Source of the DNA: Hymenolepis diminuta
Taxonomy: Eukaryota > Platyhelminthes > Cestoda > Cyclophyllidea > Hymenolepididae
DNA: 64,000 nucleotides
Assembly (NCBI GenBank): GCA_900708905.1
Contig: CAADRB010000031.1
Location: 1,695,286-1,759,285 of the forward strand
Direction of reading: 5' to 3'
Shown here: positions 46,001 to 61,000 of the stretch, piece by piece
Position numbering within the stretch: position 1 is the stretch's first letter
How the letters are laid out: each line of letters opens with the position of its first letter
Position numbers and translations under genes: made by a program
Notes under the pieces: model-generated
Databases searched by the model: none
What the model was told of the DNA's origin: nothing
What the model saw: only the letters and a program-made list of their open reading frames with translations

Positions 46001-49000
46001 GGGGCATCGATCACAAAACTGGTGTGGTATGCACGCACATACACAGCCACATACAAAACGCTGCCAATTGAAATTGAGGATGTCGTCTATTGCTTGCGCC
46101 AGCTTTCCCCTAGCGCGGAACACACAAACGTGCTGCGCACTTGTTTTTTGCGCGTGTCTTCTAATAGAACGCAGATAATAAGAGCAAGATTTTCGGGAAA
46201 CGTGTGCGTGCAAACACACGTTCGCACAGAGGGTAAATGTAAGCAACTGCATACATTCGAGCAAATTAGATAGACGGACAGACGCTCGTGGCACGCGTAC
46301 CACGCGAGGATTTTCGATAGATAAACAGGCACGCGGGGCGAGAAATTGGTTTTCGATAGACAGACAGGTATTTGCTAGTTCTCGTTAACTCGCGCGTCCC
46401 GCTAATGAAATTACTAAACGTCATACACGCTTGTGTGGTATTTGCTGCTAACTGACACGGATAAAATACTGACTACTGCTACTACAATCAGCACGTGGCA
46501 GCATTCGGGTGGTAAATTGGGCAAATTTAATAAAAGCTCATCTGCTAATATCTCGCAAACAAATTGACTCATCGTTAATACCCTAATTGGTTCGACATCC
46601 TTAAGTAAGACATGAGCAAAATGAGTTGAATGAAACTTACGGATAGAGATAAGTCAGTTTGTGAAGACCGACCAATTGGAGAAAGGAAGATCTCCAACTT
46701 ATTTTTGGTGACATTGCAAAAGTCCTTGACGGTAGCAACTCTATGTGCAATGGATCCATCTTTTAGGACACGTCGATCCATTGGAAGGACCCTATCGTTA
46801 AACCGAATCTCGAGAACATCGTCTGCCCAATGACAGACCTGAGGAGGTTCACTCGCCAAGTGGCAAGATATCGCGATGTCTAGATCACTTCGCCCAATTA
46901 TTGTACTAAGATGACCTTGGGAAATGTCAAATTCCAGGACTCGGACTTGTGGAGTATTTAGGGATTGTCGGGCTTGGTCTTCGTCGATCTGGAGTTTTGT
47001 CGATCGCACAAGAAGCCCGTTTGGAATTGGATATCCCAATTTCTCTGTTATAAAGAGATAAAGAGAAAATAATTTAAAATTGGAGTTGTTCAGAATGAAC
47101 AAGGCATATTTCTAGGACTTTTTCAAAACATGCTCAGGTATAGCAGCTCAGAATATTACGGATGTCATCCCTGAATCTGGGATACCACCTTGATCCCCTC
47201 CTTAATCTTTTATTCCCTAATTTAGATAATTTTTTCAGCACCTTGCAGGTTTGTTTTTGCACTGTCATGGATAATAAAATTGACTATCCCCCATTCAAAC
47301 AAAGCTGAGTCTGAACTCAAGTATATCATATCGACGTCTAATGGAACAGAGAAGAATCTATTATACACCATCAAAGTTCAAAGTCCTAGAGTTCTTATTG
47401 AGATGAGCAATATCTACAGTTAGTCTCTAAGTCACCCACCATCCTTATCAATATGCGAGCTCGCTTCTGACAGCTTGACAGCTAATCACGACAAGAGTTC
47501 GGAGGTATTTTTATCTTCAAACATAAAAAACGTAAACATCTATGTGTTTTTATAATAAAGGTCTCTTCTATATGTCCCCATAATTAGGTATCCAATAAGG
47601 CGTCACAAACTATGGTAAATAGCAACAGAAACTAGACTTGCTAGAATTAAACCAGCGTAAAAGAACCTACTCTACAATTCCAAGATGACGCGGAACTTAC
47701 CGGATGGATCAAAATGAGGAGAATGACATTGCTGCTGCTGTTGTTGTTGAGACATTTGTTGTGGTGGTTGTTGGATCATTCCTCCAGTTTGGGGAAGGGC
47801 AGAGTGCTGTTGCTGGTGTTGTTGTACCATGGCCCTTCCTCTTTGATGTGGAGTTGGTCCATAATGGGGAGTCCCTGCAGGCGTCTGCTGCGTCGCCATA
47901 ATTTGCTGCTGTTGCTGCGTGGAAGTAAGAGGCGGTTGGAGGGGGTTCATAGGATTCATACTCCCTCCATTGGGTACTATGTTAGGATTGGGTTGGCTGG
48001 GAGATCTAGGAAGAGAGGTAGACCACATTTGAGGTGGTCCTGACTGAGGCAGAACACCAACCATTCCGGGACCTCCCATCATTTGTGGAGGAGGTGGTTG
48101 AGAGGATCCCATCGGAGGACCTCCAATTGCTCCCACAGGAGGCAATGAACCACCTCCCATGGCAACAGAAGGATTGCCGACAACCTTATTCGGGGCATTT
48201 GCACCTCCTCTACCATTCCCACCGCGAGCTGGTGCTGCTCGGGTCTAAAATGGGAAAAATAACTTGTAAGGGTTACAGCACGATGGGTTCTAGCTTAGAG
48301 AGACCAATGAAGGATGAAAAAACTATTTAAGATATAGCCCTTGCGGACTGCACGAAAATGAGATGGAAACAGCTGAAAATGTATAATTCATCAGATAAAC
48401 TTCAAAATACTATTTACTAAAGAAAATAGGGGGTCTTCAATCATGCTAGCAAGTTAGGAGGAAGAAATTTCTGCTCCTGAAGGAAGAAAAAACTTTGCAG
48501 TAGGTGTGAGAGAATTGAGGTAGTTTTCCATTGTAGTTAATAGGAATTAGAAGAACACAACATATCGATAAAGGTACCGTTTTATTTACTTAGAAGAGGA
48601 ATAGCATAAGATAAATATTATCTTGCTCTTTAGACCGGCGTTTACATAGTACAGCTAATTAACTTAAGTGAGACATTTACTAACTAATTATGTTTCCGCA
48701 AATAAGGGATTCAAACATCAAATCTTTTTCATCAAATGAGCTTCATAATAATTACCTAAAAGCCATCAAAGGCACAATTTGAACAAGAAGCTACATAGCC
48801 CATGACTGTCTGGGATGAGCAGACCTATATGTCATCGTGTGCGCACTGTAAGTCCAGTTTACAATTGATGTTCTTTTATATTTAGGACTTTTGTAGTTTG
48901 AGAATTTCTGAGAACAATTCAAGGTTAGCTTTAAAGGTGATCAGGTGAAAATTACATCGGATATCGATTTTCAAGAACGAATGTTTGCATTCGTCTGTAC

Positions 49001-52000
49001 AAGTTAAAATCAGTCTAATAGAAGAAAGCGTAAACCTAGAATCGAGAGTTTAAAGGATCAATGGCACTTCTACCTTAAGAATCACAAAATAAATGGGAAT
49101 AAGAACTTCTTTTCCTATTTGAAATAGTCCTCCGATGGCCATTGACTCATTACATCTCACATTTAATTTAATTCCGTAAAAAAAGATACGCCAGCTGCTA
49201 TTTCAACCGATTCTAATGGAAAATCAATATTCATATAATTTCGGTCATCTGCGAAGTCGGATATAACGGGGTCGATGAGCATTGGCGTCGACTACCCAAC
49301 GCAACAGCTTAACAACAAGGGAGGAGCATAACGCGAGCATCTCATCATGGCGATACCGCGACGCTACTCCTTCGCCCAAGAGGGGTGATGGAAAACACTT
49401 TCCCAGAAGAGATTGGAAAGTATTTATAACTCCGTTTGGACTTCAACTCTATCAGTCAAAACGAATTAAAAAAGACTCGCAATAATGGGAACTACTACTT
49501 CACATACTAACGATGGAGCTCAAAACCCATAAAACCAGACCTGTGTGTGCGGATGCATATGACTTCCTAAAAGTTCATATTTTATTGTTGTTTGTGCCGA
49601 TTTTAGAAACACACAAAGCAAAACATAACATACTCCAACACCATAGCAATAATACATGCATATGCAATTACGAAAGTGTGATAATGATCACAGATTCGAA
49701 TTGATCGATTTCTGAGTAAAATGTACACTTTCTAAAATATTAACAAGGAGAAATACATACTCAGGTGATAGATAATCTTAATGGAAAAACATCAACGTGT
49801 TCTTAAATGTGGGTTAAATAGTGAACGACGTATTCACATATCCTTGTCGAAAATGAGACTCCAAATTTGCAAATAAACCAATTTAAGCATAGTAAGCAAA
49901 CATATCTAAAAGAGACCCATTTGGTGCGCTGAAACTGTGGTAAAATTACACAAACTTCTCAAGCGAAATCCCTATCAAGAATATAGAGATTCGATCTGCC
50001 TAATACAACGGATGAAGAACACGAGCATTTGAACAGCCCCACAATTCTTGGCTAACCATAAAATAAGACGATACTCAACAAATAACTATTAAATCATTAT
50101 CAATCACTTTTTAGGTAGAGATGGAGAGAACTGATTCTGTAGATAGGTATATACTAGGCTCTAGATCCTGAAATCCACAAAAATTCCGATCTAATTACTG
50201 CATTTGTAAATATCTTAATAAATCAGATGGACAAATTAACAATATGCATGCTAGTTCAATTGAATAAACTAGTGTAGTTTGAGATGTGCGTGTTCATATG
50301 CCATCAATTCATTCGGAACTTGTCTACGAAAATACATATTATTTTAAGCCTTCAAAGATTAAAAAATCAGGCACCTAGCTCAAGACTCCACTCAACGAGC
50401 ATCTAAACTATGATCCGAAACTATCATTTTCAAAATCTCAACCCAAAATATGTATTTCCAGAACTATTATCATCGAATTTTACTATTCTCTTCTCAAATG
50501 TAGCAAATCCCCTTATCCAACTTGCATTTTAAACAGGAAGTCCAATTGATGGTATCTTTAACAAAAAGATTCCATAGTATGTACCTAATCTACAAATACC
50601 TCGAAAGGCAAACTGAAACCAATCTGTTTGCCTCTCTGTTTACTATCTTCCGTATTTTTGGGGCCTCACAAATGTCCAAAATTTGGCAGATTAGATGACA
50701 ACTTGTTTTGAAATTCAAGACAACGCACACGCTTAAATTTGCAAGAGGATAATCAGGGCAAACTCAAAAGGAATAAATTGGAACTAAACAACTATCTTAT
50801 CATCCAAACGTTTCCATTTATAAACTACCGCTAACAAGTGAAGACAATACAGCCATTAGTTTTTATGATACACTCTTCAGGCAGGCTGGGAGAAGGCAGG
50901 AGGATTCGTATGTGGGATTTTGGATTTCGATTTATGCAATACTCAGCTCAGCAGATATTGCTCAAAATTAGACTAGTAACAGGATTTGAAATAAATTCTA
51001 TAATATGACATTTTAACCACTCTTATCCTTAGTGAGGCTTAGGATATTCAGAAATCCGCCATTTAAAGAAATTGCTGATCGCTATTTTTGAGAACCAATG
51101 CACAAATGAACAGCAAAATTACATTTCACTGGTCTTGCGCTAATTCCCCTAAGAAATGAGAATCGATTTTGATTGAAGCTTCAACCCGACAAACCATTCA
51201 CCTCAGGCTTTCTAGGTATCTTGATTTATTTACCATAGCTATGTCAATTTATACCCGTTCCTTCCGGTTTTTAGAGGTAGTGGGTGGCTTGAAAGAAGTT
51301 TTGATACAAGAGAACTAGGGAAACTTTTCATAGCAACCCAAAGACGATGCCTTCGTTGTTGAAACTTGAGATCAAGTGAAAATATATAGTCACTGCAATC
51401 ATTGAATAAATCAAAAATAAATATAACTCAATTTGAATGAAATATCACTATTGTCGACGCAATTTTCTGTGAATAGTTCATTGGAAAGATAACTTGGAAT
51501 ATTAATCCAATTAATCAACACACCTTAGTGGTTTTAGTCTTCTTCTTTTTGCCAGTACCGCTACCACCTCCGGTTGCATCAGTGGCATTATTCCTTCTTC
51601 CGGTACTGGGACCAGGTTGAGGCTGTTGCTGTTGGAGATCACCACTGGGTTGAAGATGGAGCCCAGGAGCGGCAGCAGTGGGAGGCATTTGTTGGAACCC
51701 TCCAGGTGGGGGGCACATTGCTGCCATTGGTTGTTGGCTGCCGTCGGGGAATGGATAGTACCCAAAATTCATTGCCGGAGTGGGCCCTCTCATTGCCGTT
51801 CGTTGGCCACCAAGAGGGGGTAGACTTGGAGCATACATCCTCTGTCCCCCGTTCATCATAGTTGGTGGGGGTCCGGCACTGGGAACAAAGGCTGGATTCA
51901 TCATGGAAGAAGGATCTTGATGAGTCATTGGCACGTAACCAGGTGGTGGTGTCTATAAAGGCAATACAAAAGAACGTATAATTTTTTCGTTATATAGTTG

Positions 52001-55000
52001 GTAGTCTCATCTACTCACTGAATAATATCAATATGTCGTTTATCCATAGGGAACATCATAACAAAAAGGACAAAAGAAGCAGCTCCGAGAATATCTGAAG
52101 GATTTAAGATGGGTAAATTAAAGAATCAGGATCTTACTGCGTCTAAATTCTGCAGTTTTCAGATTATTTTTCCAATCTCCCCTAATGCATCCATCTATTT
52201 CTTATCTTTCAGATGATATAATCTGAACAACCAGTCTCTACCCATATTTATCTTATAACAGAGAGTCTGTCTGTTGGTAGATAGCCTACGCATTGCTGAT
52301 GATCACTTTGTCAGCGGCTTCTCATGCTCACATTTAAGAATACAACGAACACCTATCTATAAGAAAACTGTTCTACCTGTCCTATGTGAGCTTTCATACT
52401 CATGGTTTACTTTCCAAAGAAAAAAATTGCACGTGGTCCCTCATCAGTCGTGTAGGCATTTGACAACGGTAGAAGACCTCCCCTGAACAAAGAAGTCATT
52501 TGTCAAATCAGTGGAGGGAACGACCTCCCTTCTAATCCCATGAATGGGGGAACATAGGTTGATTAATTACTCACAAAATCGGTTGGCGATAGCTCTGAGC
52601 AGAATTCGCAAAAACAACTATGAACAGAATTCGTTTTCGGGGCACTCGAATTCTGATCACTGTTCCTTTGTGCTCGTAGCGGGAGTACCATAACTCACAT
52701 TTATATATGCATATATATGTGAACTATGGACCAATATGTCCTAAATATTAGTGCCTACATACTGTTTAATCAGCAACAACATAGTTTAACAATTGTGTTA
52801 GTTTTTGGGGTCAAATTAACAAGAGAGATCTCATGGTATTCATGCATTAATGACTCTTGAAGTGTAATATTATCAATAGTAAGACGATTGCAAAAAAATT
52901 CGAATAGATAGCAAAAGTGTAAGGTAAAAGTACACTCTTTGTTTTATGCTACTTCACAGGGCGAGATAGATTTGTAGTTCAAGGCCTATTGTTGATTGGT
53001 CAGTAGCCGAAGTTACGCCATTTAATCCGAAAGTACACGCAAAAACACCCATCAAAGCAATCGGAGTAAATAAAACTGCAAGAAAAGTTTAGCATACTCG
53101 ATAAAAGCAATCACCCAAAAGTACGTTTAAGAAGAGGAAGTAAGTAGCCTAGTAATCTAAGTCTAAATAATCAATTTGAGCTTGTATAAGAAAATAGGAA
53201 AAAGTGGATTTATGGGCCCCAAGATCAGTTGTGAAAAGTACAAGTATAACCTGGAAGTTTGCTCTCGAATAATTTACAAGACTCATCCTTAAAATTTATC
53301 AGCTCTAAATGATTGAGAATTTAGTCTCTCAAGTATATTATTCTATTTCATATGCCATGTTGATTCAATAACCACTGTAAATAAGCCTTAGACAAATGAA
53401 GATTTACATACTTAAAGTGTCTAGTATGATTTAACCCAGTAAAATTACCACGCTGTTTATCACAGTACTACCCTCAATAAGGAAATTGATTTTCTTTATC
53501 ACCATTACCTACAGTAGGACAAAAAATTCAATTTTTTTAATCGTGGGAAAGTATCTAAGCACAAAGACCAATATAATAATAATAATAATTCAATAAGGGG
53601 TGAAGGGGGAGGAGGAGTCGAGAAGAGAACGGGAATTAAGTTAGACTATCAGAAGGAGCATTAATCTGTTTGATTTTCAAGTTCAGCTTGTCCACCGTTT
53701 CCAAATGGACACAATTCACTGCTTCATTTCCAAATGTGCCAATTCTAAAATTTTGGGATTTGTCTTCTAGGTTCCTGAATAAATTCAAGTTCGCGATATC
53801 TAAAGTTTACCTATCAGGTGATTTACTTAAATGACTGGCTGTATCATTTAATACTTCCTTTCAAATAACTAAGCAGGATAATAGCATCTAACATGAATTT
53901 TGCATAGCAGAGCTCACTAGAGTTCGTTGATGGTGAATTCAACTTATTTACAGCGATGCTTTTAAATAAACTCTCAACAGCTTCCAGCCGCAAGAATTGC
54001 CGCATTAACTAAGACACTTCGTTCACTACCTACTCGGATTAAAAACAGATCAAAATGCTATGAAGAGCAGCTTCATTTAGTTTGTAGAACTCACTTTGAA
54101 GAATTAATAAGGCGATTGAAAAGTAATTCAGATATATTCATAGTTTTTTTAATCTTTAAGAGGACCTGGACTGGACTTTTTCTTTCGCGGGCTTTCGCAC
54201 AACTGTCAAATACTAGCTAATGACAGAAAGAGTAAGTCGAAAGCCTTAGAGTAGGTCAGAGCAGGATAGCTATACGATAACTCACTTTTCTTCTCGAAAG
54301 AGGAAACACAATTAGTAATATTAACACAAACGATTAAGGCAAAAAACGGGGCGAGGCAAGCCAAGTAATTAAGTAGCACTTAAAAGATCTCCTAATTAAG
54401 TGTATATATACTCTTGTGTAAAAGAATGTCAGCGGGAAACTTAAGAATCGCCGCTGTCACCATTGTAGCAACCTAGAGAGAACAAAATGTAGAGATTTTC
54501 ACACGTTTCTCTGTGAAGAGGTAGCAAAATGCACACGCACACACATATACACACACATACTAAGAAAAAAGAGTAAATTCACTAGCTAGCTATCCACACC
54601 ATTTAGTCGCTTACCTCTTGTCTCCTCTTAACTCAGTTGCCTGCGGTGGTGGTTAGCTTTGGCGATAGTAGTGCGTACGTATGAACACACATTCCCACGC
54701 TATTGGATGACACATGTGCAGGACACATACACACTACTGAATTTGATTACTCTTTACATAGGTAGTATTCAACTATTGAATCACATTTTAGCGACCTAAC
54801 CGTGCTATGGTCGAAGTGAGAACGGAGGACACATGTCATTAGCAAAAGAAGATTTACGCTATCGAATTTAGTTATCCTCTATGAATAAGACCAATTAATT
54901 TGCTCTTCAGAAAAATGACAATTCCAGTCAAACTGAAAGCGGGGACATACTATGTTCTAATCAAAATAAGCCTTTGGCCAGATTGCAACGATCACCTCTC

Positions 55001-58000
55001 TTAAAAAGGAAGTGTAATTTACAAGAACCCAACTACTGAACTTCATTTCAGCGACCAGTCAAACTAATATCTGGGGATGTATGCATTCATGTGATTATGT
55101 GAATGATAGGTACTTGTAATTATCAAAGCTAAGTCAGTCAAATTTCGATAAAAAAACCCGTGAATGCATCAACTAATTGCAAGGTACTGAAGATGTATAC
55201 GCTTGCATATTATTTTATTATTATTTTACACTATTTAATTTGCGCAAAGCATTTGAACCAGAGTAGTAAAATAATCGAATATGATTTAACTGGAAGGGGG
55301 CCATAGAGATTAGAGATTAGGGCATCAAGTATCTTGTAATATTTTAATTCTGAATTCTGTTTCTTTAATGGTTTAATGAGTCATAATCTATCGCCTTAGA
55401 TTTCAAATTTTTGGATCTGACCCCATATAATCTGAGTTCATATTTGCGACATTCTGATAATCAAGCGCAACTAGTTGATGCTAGCTGACTCAAGTTCATA
55501 AGTATGGCATGTACGTGGGTTAATTAAAGCCGGTATTCATTTAAATTTATTAAAAACTCACTACGATATGATGTCATTATCTTCTACAATAATAGCCATA
55601 TATTCGATTCAAAATTAAAGGACATTTTTACTTAACATACATTTTAGAAAGTGAATAAGACTTCTGGAGTCCTTAAGATTAAGAAACCCTTAATTAATCC
55701 AATCAACTACTCTAGAACTGAAGCTATGATTCCAATGATTCTCCAATGAAAGATATAAAACCCAATGCCCACCTCGGGCAGAGTGTATCTGATGAGAAGT
55801 TTGAATTCGCCCATTCCCCTCTCACCCGGTTTTGATCAATACGGTGGATCATGCGGTTCATTGAATACGAGCGTATGTCTATCGAACTCATGACCTCCGA
55901 CTTGATATAAGTATAAGTTGACTGATACACCACCAGCTAGCATAAGAACTCCATCAACGCAGATCCGATTTACCGAAGTCCTAAATAACAATAAGAGCCA
56001 AAAACCAAGGGTATCTAAAAAAACAATGTATCAGAGGTTTTTTCGAAGAGTGAACTATAGCGTAGTCAACAAAAAACAGGAGGATACGACTCTACGTACC
56101 TTATTGAAACAGGTACTTAGAAAACCATAATACAAAATCTGCACATTTTAAAGCTGTGTGGTAGGTAAGACAATGATGCAACTCACTTAAATTAGAATTT
56201 GAATTTCTAATCCTGTCAGATGACAAGGTAAAGAACTTTATTGTCAAAAAAGACTATCAGCAGAGCAACAAAATTTCCTAAAATTTACAAGAATAAACCA
56301 TGAATGTGAGAACTAAAATCTAAGGGATTAGAATGCAAAAAGGAGAATTTAAAAGGTAGCTCAAATGACGTCCACTTTTAATGAGAAGAATGATCTCAAT
56401 AATTAATATATGCACGCAGATATTAGTGAAAACATTAAAAAATAACCAAAAGGGATTGAAATGTGATCAGATGACCGAGATAATGAGAAGGCAAAACCGT
56501 CTTACGAAGACTCTTCAATACTTAGAGCGATTTAGCAGGCACAGAACCAAAGGATAGAATAAAAGAAGGGCTGGAGCATTAATAAAGCGACCAGTTTATC
56601 ACCAAATAATTCCATTAGTACATAATTATAGCGGCCAGAAGCATTAAATCTCAAAACAAGTAGCCAGAAATTGAATGTTTTCAAGTGATCAAGTGACTCC
56701 GAAAAGAGAGGAAAGACCATCTCAGATAGATTCTAAAATAACTATGGCAACTTAACATGTACAAACCAAAGGAAGAGATCAAAAGAAGAGCGGGGCATTA
56801 ATAATGAGAACAGGATATAAAAAGCAAGTTTTTAGTACCCACTTTTTGATAATTATTTTTTAATGATTAATACAGATGTAAAGGGAAGCAACAAAATTCC
56901 AAAACCCTCAGATTTGAATTTATCTGATGTGTCAAGAAAGAGATGACAGGATTACTTAACGCGAATTCCTTTCAATAATCAGTATTAAAAACAAAAAAAG
57001 GGATCAAAGAAAGAACTGGAACCTAAATAGGCGGCGGATAGATGATTAAGGAAAAAGGCGGGAGCTGAATGGTCAGTGCCAAAGAGTACCGGCTGCGGCA
57101 AAGATCAAAAAGAAGAGCGTGAGAACAAGCTCGCGTCACACGACGAACTAACATTCCTTAGCAACACACGAGTTCTGACGAGCAGCTCTCTCCTTTTTGT
57201 AATAAATCTTACAGAGGTAGACAGGCATATTTACACACCCTCACACATAATATTAGCTTGGCTGACCGGCTGCTTCATAGGTGGCGGCAATAATAATTAG
57301 CCTAAAATACGTGCTGATAGTCATTCGCATTAATGTTTCAATGGTTGTTTTCAAAATGACTGTTATTGCTTAATTACTCCCAGAATAGTCACAAATCTCA
57401 GAACTCAGCAATACCACAGGATTACAGACCCTGAGTCTTTTTCAGGGTCTTCTGCTGGATCTCCGGAGCTTCGAAATTCCAAGGCGAAGGGAGGTCACGT
57501 ATGTTCAGATAGATCTTCATTGAATACGCTTTTGATTTACAAGTTAAAGTTGTTAAACGAGAATGAAGATTTTTTGTGATGACGCACTTACATTTTGACA
57601 CCAATATGAAGCGTTATCCGATGCCTAAACTCTAAAGAATAAAGAATCTCTTCGTCTGTCTCCTTCGCTTGTGATACGAAAAGTTGCCTTTTCAAATTGT
57701 CAACGAATTGCTCATCCAGACCACGCAAGTCCTCAAATCGAGGATAAGAGAACTGAGTGACATTTCTGAACACAATAACTTTTCGTACACTCTGATTGGT
57801 CAATACCTGACGAAGGCTGTTAATGACGGTACTGGCTATTACAGACTTAACGGGTATAACCTCAGGTCACTTTGAATAAGAATTAGCAAAGATTAGATAG
57901 GAAATTCTTCGGATGAGCCCAGCAAAATTAAGACGAATATGAGACCAAGGAACGTCAATTTGAAAACATATGAGATCCTGGTGATAAGAAATGCAACTTC

Positions 58001-61000
58001 GCCTGGATTTCGTGCAACAACTTTTGACGCTTCCATTTGCCAGGGAAACGGGTTTAATAAGTCCGATTTCATCGGATTGCTCGCATTTATCAACCACATG
58101 CACTGATCGCTTAGGACGACAAATGAGCTATGGTTTAGCTGGAACGTGTTTACGCTGATCAATGCATTTTAGAGACTTAATCTTGGTAAACGATTTAGGA
58201 GTTCAAAAGTACAATGATTTGCTTTATATCCCATTAGACGGCATATTTGATCTGCCTGGTGATCAAGCAGACAAGATTTCGAGATTGATTGTTGTTTGAG
58301 AAAGGTAGATAGGAGGCAAGTCCTGCTGGAACAACCTTAGGCATAAAAGGTTCCATGGAATGTGTGAGACTCGTTACCTTTACACTATTGCTGGCTGGTG
58401 GATGTAACTTCATATCACTGTTGGCCGCTTGAACAGGAGTTGCAATAGAAAGTACCATCTAGGATAATGGTACAGGAGGGTATAGAGAACAATTCTTGGC
58501 ATAAGTATGAGGAACAGTGGAAGTAGAAGTGAAAGGAATATCACGAGAATAATTAACCCCAATTACTGCAGAAAGAACCGTTATTTCTGCAGATAGACCT
58601 TCAAATATTTTGTAAAGTATTAAGTAACCAACTGCTCGTTGAGAAACCGAAGACCTTTTTGCTTTCAGCATTGTAAATTCGTCAAAGATGATATATGATG
58701 TCTCTTCGACACCTGTTATAGCCTAGTTAATCTCCCAAAATAGACACAAATCTCATAACTCAATAATAACACGGGATTAAGAAACCAATGTAATTTGCTC
58801 AAAATTATGACTAACAACGACTCATAATTTAAGTACATTTTAACGAAAATGTAAATTTTCAGAATGATTAAGAATAAAATTTAATGTAAATTTTGTTGGG
58901 TAAAAATTATTCCTTTTTATACAACAATGACCAAAATTGCGTACTTTTTAAACCGTCTCAATTGTATCGAAATTAAATCTGTTGCAGATTTTAAGGAGTC
59001 ACCACACTTGTAGTAGCTCAAATTACCTAATTGAAGAATTCCCTTATAACTTCTAACTACATTTTTTAAATCAAGAGTTCTTAAACTTCCTACCTTCCAA
59101 GAGAATACGGTGATGCAGTGACCGATATGCGCTTCGACGATCACAAAATCAACATTCATCGTGACGTAGATGACCAACCGTACCAAGTCACACCTAAAAG
59201 AGGGGTTCAGGAATGCGACCTTATAATACCTTCAAGTCAAATAGCATCAAGATTTATCCTGATGGGCTCGGGAACTTAACAAGAAGGAAAATATACATTA
59301 TTTTATGGTAATCTTCGTGCTCGTTTGCTATTCTCACTACTGATAGAATTGTACGGATGCGGTCTGCTCTTGATAATTAATCAGGAATTCTAGAATGAAT
59401 AAACTGTCATCGGTACATCGGTGGTTTGATCTTCAACAGATCCTTACCACTCTAAATAGCCATTAGTACGCTAACTTCCCCCCACTCAATATTAGGTAGT
59501 TTTAGGTTATACATTTTCATTATTTTGACGAAGAATATGAATAAAAATAATTACTTATGAGTACCCCTCTATGAGAATCTAATGAGCAAATAAGAGATAG
59601 AGCAATCTGCGGGCCAATTTCTCTTAGCATAGCGTATATTTCCAGCAATTTAAACGGGTTAATAAATTAATTAGCAAAATCCAAAATCTTGAATTCTACC
59701 CACATGGATTTCACAAAATAACAACAAGAACAGCGTGTGAATCAAGCATAAATCATTTACGCTTATGCACACACAGTGCATAATTCTAATTTAGAAGGAA
59801 GCATATTCAACTGTCAAAAATGATGCAGTTTGTCATTTTATCAAATTACCTCTACGCTTTTAAGTCAAATGTATATATTTAGTGAGGAGGGTACCTAACC
59901 ATTGCAAAACAACCACTAGGGAGTACGGGCAATACGGGACCCCATTTAATCCAAACAGTATATTCTACTGAATTTCCATTAGTAGCGCTCGGTTGGGAAA
60001 TAATCAGTGAAACACTCGTTAATAGAGACTATATGTAAGTTTCTCGAGGGGAGCTTCAAGAAACCCACACCCTATGAAAGATCTGCGCTCTATTCTTTAA
60101 TCGGATTGAAAGAAATGAGAGATCAATGGTGATGTCGAAAACCAATACCACACACCAATCATTGAATTTCACTGACTTCTCTATAAAAAACATCAAGTGC
60201 TAACTGGAATAGTTGGCATTATTTAATATCAATTTTTTCTAAATTGACATTAACCAAACTAAATTAATTGAGCGAATAAATAGATTGAATGAATTAAACT
60301 ACTGAAAGAGAAAGAGGCTAAGATGACTTCATTGACTAACCCCTCAATAAAATTTACTGAGCAAATAGCAGATTAAAGTTTGAACTTTGGAAAGCTAGAC
60401 CACAAAGCAGTAAATTACAAAATGAATAGGTAGACACGTCGATGAATCCATAGTAAGATTACCACAACTTGAGATTTCAAAAGTACATGACTCAGACCTA
60501 TAAATTTGTAGTTTCTAGGTGTGAGCTTGCATGCATCCTCACTAGCTTGCAAGATCCTACTTATGCACTTTATCATATTAAAAGACAACCATGTACCCAA
60601 TAAATATCCCTACTACCTCCCTGACTTACCATATTTTTAGAATGAATTTTAACAACAAAAACAAGATTTAAGTATTTACCTGAGATGGCGGTTGCATAGC
60701 AGGATTGTGATGGTAGATTTGAGTAGGAGGGGCGAATCTCGGCGGAGCATATTGCATACTCCCAGGTTGCTGTGGTGGTTGGGGTTGAAGGGTAGAACCA
60801 CTACCCATAGGAGGGGATGTGATAAGACGTCTATCCCCTACGCCCATGGGGGGATTGTAGGTAGGGGGTAACGTCGGAGAGGGGTTCATTTGGGCTCCAG
60901 AAGAGACCACCACAACACCCCCACCTGCACCGCCATTAGTCATCATCGCCGCTGCCGCTGCTGCAGCTTCGTCAAAGTGTGGCGGGGGCTGTTGTTGCTG

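Larger units (their letters stand above)
44665..46640. other. ZMIZ-type gene intron with two R4 copies and a CpG-rich patch
   Basis: R4 copies are at 44778-44985 and 45745-45965. A GC- and CpG-richer stretch (about 46020-46420) opens long frames on both strands but shows no family match. Confidence 0.65.
51953..60679. other. ZMIZ-type gene intron, 8.7 kb
   Basis: It contains a short-unit tandem repeat (54640-55110), R4 copies (55790-55915 and 59100-59215), a dead Ty3/gypsy integrase (57588-58103) and an open stretch beside it (58234-58671). Small exons of the host gene could be hidden here; none was recognised. Confidence 0.6.

Noticed and set aside
45788..46303. 171-codon minus-strand frame and 123-codon plus-strand frame
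   Set aside because: They overlap each other and an R4 copy inside a CpG-rich patch; neither shows a domain or splice structure.
47704..48330. Leu-rich and other plus-strand frames over the Gln-rich ZMIZ exon
   Set aside because: They are antisense shadows of CAG/CAA repeats in the real minus-strand exon.
59090..59275. Protein-like open frames on both strands, one with an acceptor and a donor
   Set aside because: The stretch lines up with a degenerate R4 repeat copy, and R4 is GC-richer than its surroundings, so open frames there are expected by chance.
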